Part shown: in pieces, positions 60,508-64,000 of the stretch
How the letters are laid out: every line of letters starts with the position of its first letter
Position numbering within the stretch: position 1 is the first letter of the stretch
Assembly (NCBI RefSeq): GCF_000003815.2
Contig: NC_049995.1
Coordinates: 1,290,330-1,354,329, forward strand
Reading direction: 5' to 3'
DNA length: 64,000 nucleotides
Source of the DNA: Branchiostoma floridae
Taxonomy: Eukaryota; Chordata; Leptocardii; Amphioxiformes; Branchiostomatidae
Position numbers and translations under genes: made by a program
The notes under the pieces: generated by a model
What the model saw: the letters and a program-made list of their open reading frames with translations, nothing else
Told to the model about the DNA's origin: nothing
Database searches by the model: none

Positions 60508-62884
60508 TTAGAACTGGATACTGGAGGCTCCCCCAGGGGGTGCCAGAACACGCTTGTGCGGCGTGTTGCCCCTGTTGTCGTCAACCTGACGTCCCGACAG
60601 ACTGAACCCGGAGGCGTGGAGATCCCGGTGGCCGTGCCGGCTGCTGATTGGACGATTTTCAAACTCTGCTGCAACGGACGGGGCGACACGCTTGGGCTCC
60701 TCCTGTAATGGGCAACAGGTCAAAGGGTCATCATCTGGTGATTCTACTGGTACAACAGAGGGTCATCATCTGGTGATTCTACTGGTACAACAAAGGGTCA
60801 TCATCTGGTGATTCTACTGGTACAACAACACATCAACGAGTCATCATCTGGTGATTCTACTGGTACAACAAAGGGTCATCATCTGGTGATTCTACTGGTA
60901 CAACACATCAAAGGGTCATCATCTGGTGATTCTACTGGTACAACAGAGGGTCATCATCTGGTGATTCTACTGGTACACATCAAAGGGTCATCATCTGGTG
61001 ATTCTACTGGTACAACAGAGGGTCATCATCTGGTGATTCTACTGGTACAACAAAGGGTCATCATCTGGTGACTCTACTGGTACAACAGAGGGTCATCATC
61101 TGGTGATTCTACTGGTACAACAGAGGGTCATCATCTGGTGATTCAACTGGTACAACAGAGGGTCATCATCTGGTGATTCTACTGGTACAACAAAGGGTCA
61201 TCATCTGGTGATTCTACTGGTACAACAGAGGGTCATCATCTGGTGATTCTACTGGTACAACAAAGGGTCATCATCTGGTGACTCTACTGGTACAACAGAG
61301 GGTCATCATCTGGTGACTCTACTGGTACAACAGAGGGTCATCATCTGGTGATTCAACTGGTACAACAGAGGGTCATCATCTGGTGATTCTACTGGTACAA
61401 CAAAGGGTCATCATCTGGTGATTCTACTGGTACAACACATCAAAGGGTCATCATCTGGTGATTCTACTGGTACAACACATCAAAGGGTCATCATCTGGTG
61501 ATTCTACTGGTACAACAAAGGGTCATCATCTGGTGATTCTACTGGTACAACACATCAAAGGGTCATCATCTGGTGATTCAACTGGTACAACAAAGGGTCA
61601 TCATCTGGTGATTCTACTGGTACAACAAAGGGTCATCATCTGGTGATTCTACTGGTACAAAATCTATGGCACAATTTCCACAAACAGCAGTCAACCTGGT
61701 CTTCTACAAGGACAGGCTACTACACTACTCCAGACTACAATAAACATCACACTTTTGAACTTATTAAAAGCACTCTGATAACTCGACACAAACTTTATCT
61801 ATTACGTACTACAGTGACCACAAGTCGTCAACTGGGCATCAAAAAGAGATTTGCAATGATAAAAGGATGTTCACTTAAGGTAACAAAAACGTTATCATGA
61901 AATCTACGTACATGTATAACCTGACTTAAAAGACAAAAACAGAACACAAACCATATACCAGATTTTTTTTCACCTACTATTATTATTANNNNNNNNNNNN
62001 NNNNNNNNNNNNNNNNNNNNNNNNNNNNNNNNNNNNNNNNNNNNNNNNNNNNNNNNNNNNNNNNNNNNNNNNNNNNNNNNNNNNNNNNNNNNNNNNNNNN
62101 NNNNNNNNNNNNNNNNNNNNNNNNNNNNNNNNNNNNNNNNNNNNNNNNNNNNNNNNNNNNNNNNNNNNNNNNNNNNNNNNNNNNNNNNNNNNNNNNNNNN
62201 NNNNNNNNNNNNNNNNNNNNNNNNNNNNNNNNNNNNNNNNNNNNNNNNNNNNNNNNNNNNNNNNNNNNNNNNNNNNNNNNNNNNNNNNNNNNNNNNNNNN
62301 NNNNNNNNNNNNNNNNNNNNNNNNNNNNNNNNNNNNNNNNNNNNNNNNNNNNNNNNNNNNNNNNNNNNNNNNNNNNNNNNNNNNNNNNNNNNNNNNNNNN
62401 NNNNNNNNNNNNNNNNNNNNNNNNNNNNNNNNNNNNNNNNNNNNNNNNNNNNNNNNNNNNNNNNNNNNNNNNNNNNNNNNNNNNNNNNNNNNNNNNNNNN
62501 NNNNNNNNNNNNNNNNNNNNNNNNNNNNNNNNNNNNNNNNNNNNNNNNNNNNNNNNNNNNNNNNNNNNNNNNNNNNNNNNNNNNNNNNNNNNNNNNNNNN
62601 NNNNNNNNNNNNNNNNNNNNNNNNNNNNNNNNNNNNNNNNNNNNNNNNNCATTTCTCTCCTGCCCTCCCCCCAGGAAGCCTTTCAGTGACTACGTGTACA
62701 AGCAGATGAAGTTTCAGGATGATCTGAATCAACCTCTGCTTGAAGAGTAGCCCGTTTCCGTACCTGCGGCTGTGCGTTCAGGTCGATGACTGGCCCCTTG
62801 TACGGCTCCCTCTCCACAGCCTTGGGTTGATTCAGACCATCCCGAACTTTCATCCGCTTGTACACGTAGTCACTGAAAGGCTTC
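60508..62884 (-). CDS. Jupiter/HN1-like gene, last two exons visible (partial)
   Basis: On the minus strand, exon 62884-62764 (acceptor CCCCCCAG, donor CAG|GTACGG) encodes KPFSDYVYKRMKVRDGLNQP and ends DLNAQPQ. Terminal exon 60702-60508 (acceptor CCATTACAG) starts EEPKRVAPSV and ends TPHKRVLAPPGGASSIQF then TAA. Phases agree (0 at the join). The RVL.PPGG.SSI.F ending matches the C-terminus of Jupiter microtubule-associated homologues (HN1/JPT type, S-H-x-K-V-L-N-P-P-G-G-K-S-S-I-x-F). The upstream exon is not one I recognise from that family, so the assignment is tentative. The intron between holds the 35-bp minisatellite and the assembly gap, so further exons may be hidden. Upstream exons lie beyond the visible part or the window. 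Confidence 0.5.
60722..61660. repeat. ~35-bp minisatellite
   Basis: The unit is GGGTCATCATCTGGTGATTC followed by TACTGGTACAACAAA. Variants are CAGAG or CAAAG at the join, inserted CACATCA (41-bp units), and GACTC for GATTC. About 26 copies, in an intron of the minus-strand gene, starting only about 20 bases from its terminal-exon acceptor. Confidence 0.95.
61989..62649. other. Assembly gap (661 N)
   Basis: A run of N directly abutting one arm of the inverted duplication at 62650. Confidence 1.
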
Positions 62885-62910
62885 CTGGGGGGAGGGCAGG
62901 AGAGAAATGC
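62650..62910. repeat. Inverted duplication of an intron-exon boundary
   Basis: Plus-strand 62650-62736 (CATTTCTCTCCTGCCCTCCC, AG, then codons for KPFSDYVYK) is repeated as its reverse complement at 62823-62910, with about six mismatches over 88 bases. The spacer is about 86 bases. The minus-strand arm is the intact exon. The plus-strand arm diverges after LNQP and runs to a TAG. Confidence 0.9.
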
Positions 62911-62938
62911 TGGATTGAAAAAGCCTCGGTGAGATTTC

Positions 62939-63267
62939 CAGGGCTCAAAACTTTTTTCTGCATACCTGCACGGGTGCAGATAATATTGAAAATAACCTGC
63001 ACCAGACAAATTTTACCTGCACCACTCTAAGTATGGATCATACTAAAATTGTTCAGGAACCATTGCTTTTTTTTTTCTTTTATATTTTATAGATGGTAAC
63101 AGTCAATGCAGCTAATAACAATCCATACACACCTACATTTGTATATCATAGGACCTTTATGTATAAAACCCAGCACATGGACCAGTGTAGGTAGACACCA
63201 GAAATACCTGCACTGCTCAAATTTTACCTGCACTAACCTGCATATGCAGGTTGTATTTTGAGCCCTG
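62939..63267 (-). mobile_element. CAGGGCTC-ended element, copy 3
   Basis: Begins CAGGGCTCAAAAC and ends TTTTGAGCCCTG. It is flanked by ATTTC on both sides (62934-62938 and 63268-63272), again a 5-bp direct repeat. Its interior is the reverse complement of 10165-10497, including GTATGGAT.ATACTA and AACCATTGCTTTTTTT. It is the longest and best-preserved copy. Confidence 0.9.
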
Positions 63268-63274
63268 ATTTCTG

Positions 63275-63876
63275 ATTCTAATCCACCCCCGTGTATTATC
63301 ATACTCTTATACCAACACCTCCCTAATATCAACATCACCATTGCTCAAACTACACAGTACACAACCTTCTTTTTTTTTTACCAACAACCTCTTGACAAAA
63401 TGTGCCCCACTCCCAAAATGTGACCCAATATATCCCCATTCTACCCCCCAAACATCCCTACCCCCTTATTCATTGAGATTTGCCACATGTCTATTGACAT
63501 AACAGGTGACTGTCATCTTCTCAGATGTTAACCCAGAGGCTAGACTGTGAGCTAAGCCTTATGTCTGATCAACTCACACTGTAAAGGGGCCCTACAGTGT
63601 TGTCCTCAAACATAGGACAGGGTTCTAGCTAGGATAAAATTTGAGCGTAGTGGTACAGGCGAGGGAGCGAAGCGACCAAGCGCGAGGGCGCAAAGCGACC
63701 GAGGGGGGGATGGTGTGGAAGGGGGGCTTTTGGAAATATAAAATTGAAATGGGCCATTCTTAGGGACCTATAAAAGGAAAATTATTGTTTTCTCAATATG
63801 TATTCTTGATGGGTAATTCTTATACTTTTGCATCTTGTCACTGTGTTACCCTTACAAAGGACCTTGTCACAAGATA
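63275..63876. other. Intergenic; GAGCGAAGCGACC repeat at 63660-63705
   Basis: GAGGGAGCGAAGCGACCAAG and GCGCAAAGCGACCGAGGGGG form two short GC-rich units, probably the edge of a dispersed element. No gene is seen. Confidence 0.5.
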
Positions 63877-64000
63877 CGAGGGGCGTGCAATTAGTAATGG
63901 TCCTGACCCATTTCCCATAGCAGGAGATTAATGAAACTTGGCACAGTTATTAGTCTTTCTCTTCATAGGAATCACCCAGAGTTATGCATTCTCCCATCGT
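63877..64000 (+). mobile_element. Mariner-like element end, truncated by the window
   Basis: TACGAGGGGCGTGCAATTAG TAATGG resembles the GAGGGG(C/T)GTTCAATAAGTAATG terminal repeat of mariner-family elements. The element would continue past the window end. Confidence 0.45.

Noticed and set aside
60808-61646. Repeated ILLVQ..VIIW frames
   Set aside because: A translation of the 35-bp minisatellite with no start or splice context.
61828-62732. Long minus-strand frames of 248-274 codons
   Set aside because: Most of their length is N; nothing can be inferred.

Overview
The window is animal nuclear DNA. Its genes have many small exons with GT-AG introns, and most of the rest is dispersed repeats and tandem arrays. 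An EBAG9 orthologue, a PAG1/Cbp-type adaptor, discoidin/fucolectin-type lectin exons, TNF-superfamily-like modules, and 5S- and tRNA-headed SINEs together point to an invertebrate deuterostome, most likely a cephalochordate (amphioxus). This species call is inference from gene content, not from a search. There are two assembly gaps (30346-30464 and 61989-62649).

Layout. (1) 352-6198, plus strand: the 3' part of a gene whose start lies before the window. It encodes a TNF-receptor-like cysteine segment followed by three tandem TNF/C1q-like jelly-roll modules. An alternative terminal exon (4259-4317) would end the protein after two modules. (2) 6200-16450: no confident gene. It holds a 1.4-kb GACA-rich minisatellite, an element with long terminal inverted repeats (11542-11890), a four-copy 287-bp tandem repeat and a dead Tc1/mariner transposase. 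(3) 16461-22748, plus strand: a secreted or type II lectin-like gene (membrane anchor, furin-like Cys-rich repeats, a CCS-type Cys-rich module, F5/8C, half a fucolectin domain). It carries an in-frame stop, a retroposon inside an exon and a missing half-domain, so it looks like a recently broken gene or a null allele. (4) 22750-35900: gene-poor. It contains LINE, SINE (including a 5S-headed one), Penelope-like and hammerhead-like remnants and two large minisatellites of about 45 bp and 43 bp. (5) 36000-41930, plus strand: EBAG9 with a CpG-rich, ETS-site promoter and four coding exons. Its second coding exon is bracketed by two minisatellites that grew out of its own splice sites. (6) 44830-58172, plus strand: a 13-exon PAG1/Cbp-like transmembrane adaptor, 780 codons by the model given here, with about 17 tyrosine motifs, a CxxC palmitoylation site, a proline segment and a C-terminal PDZ ligand. 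(7) 60508-62884, minus strand: the 3' exons of a gene with a Jupiter/HN1-type PPGG C-terminus. One of its exons is duplicated in inverted orientation beside an assembly gap.

There is no operon logic here. EBAG9 and PAG1 are adjacent in the same orientation, and their human orthologues lie on the same arm of chromosome 8, so this may be conserved linkage. Exon phases were worked through by hand: the eight exons of gene 1, the four of EBAG9 and the thirteen of the PAG1-like gene each join in frame.
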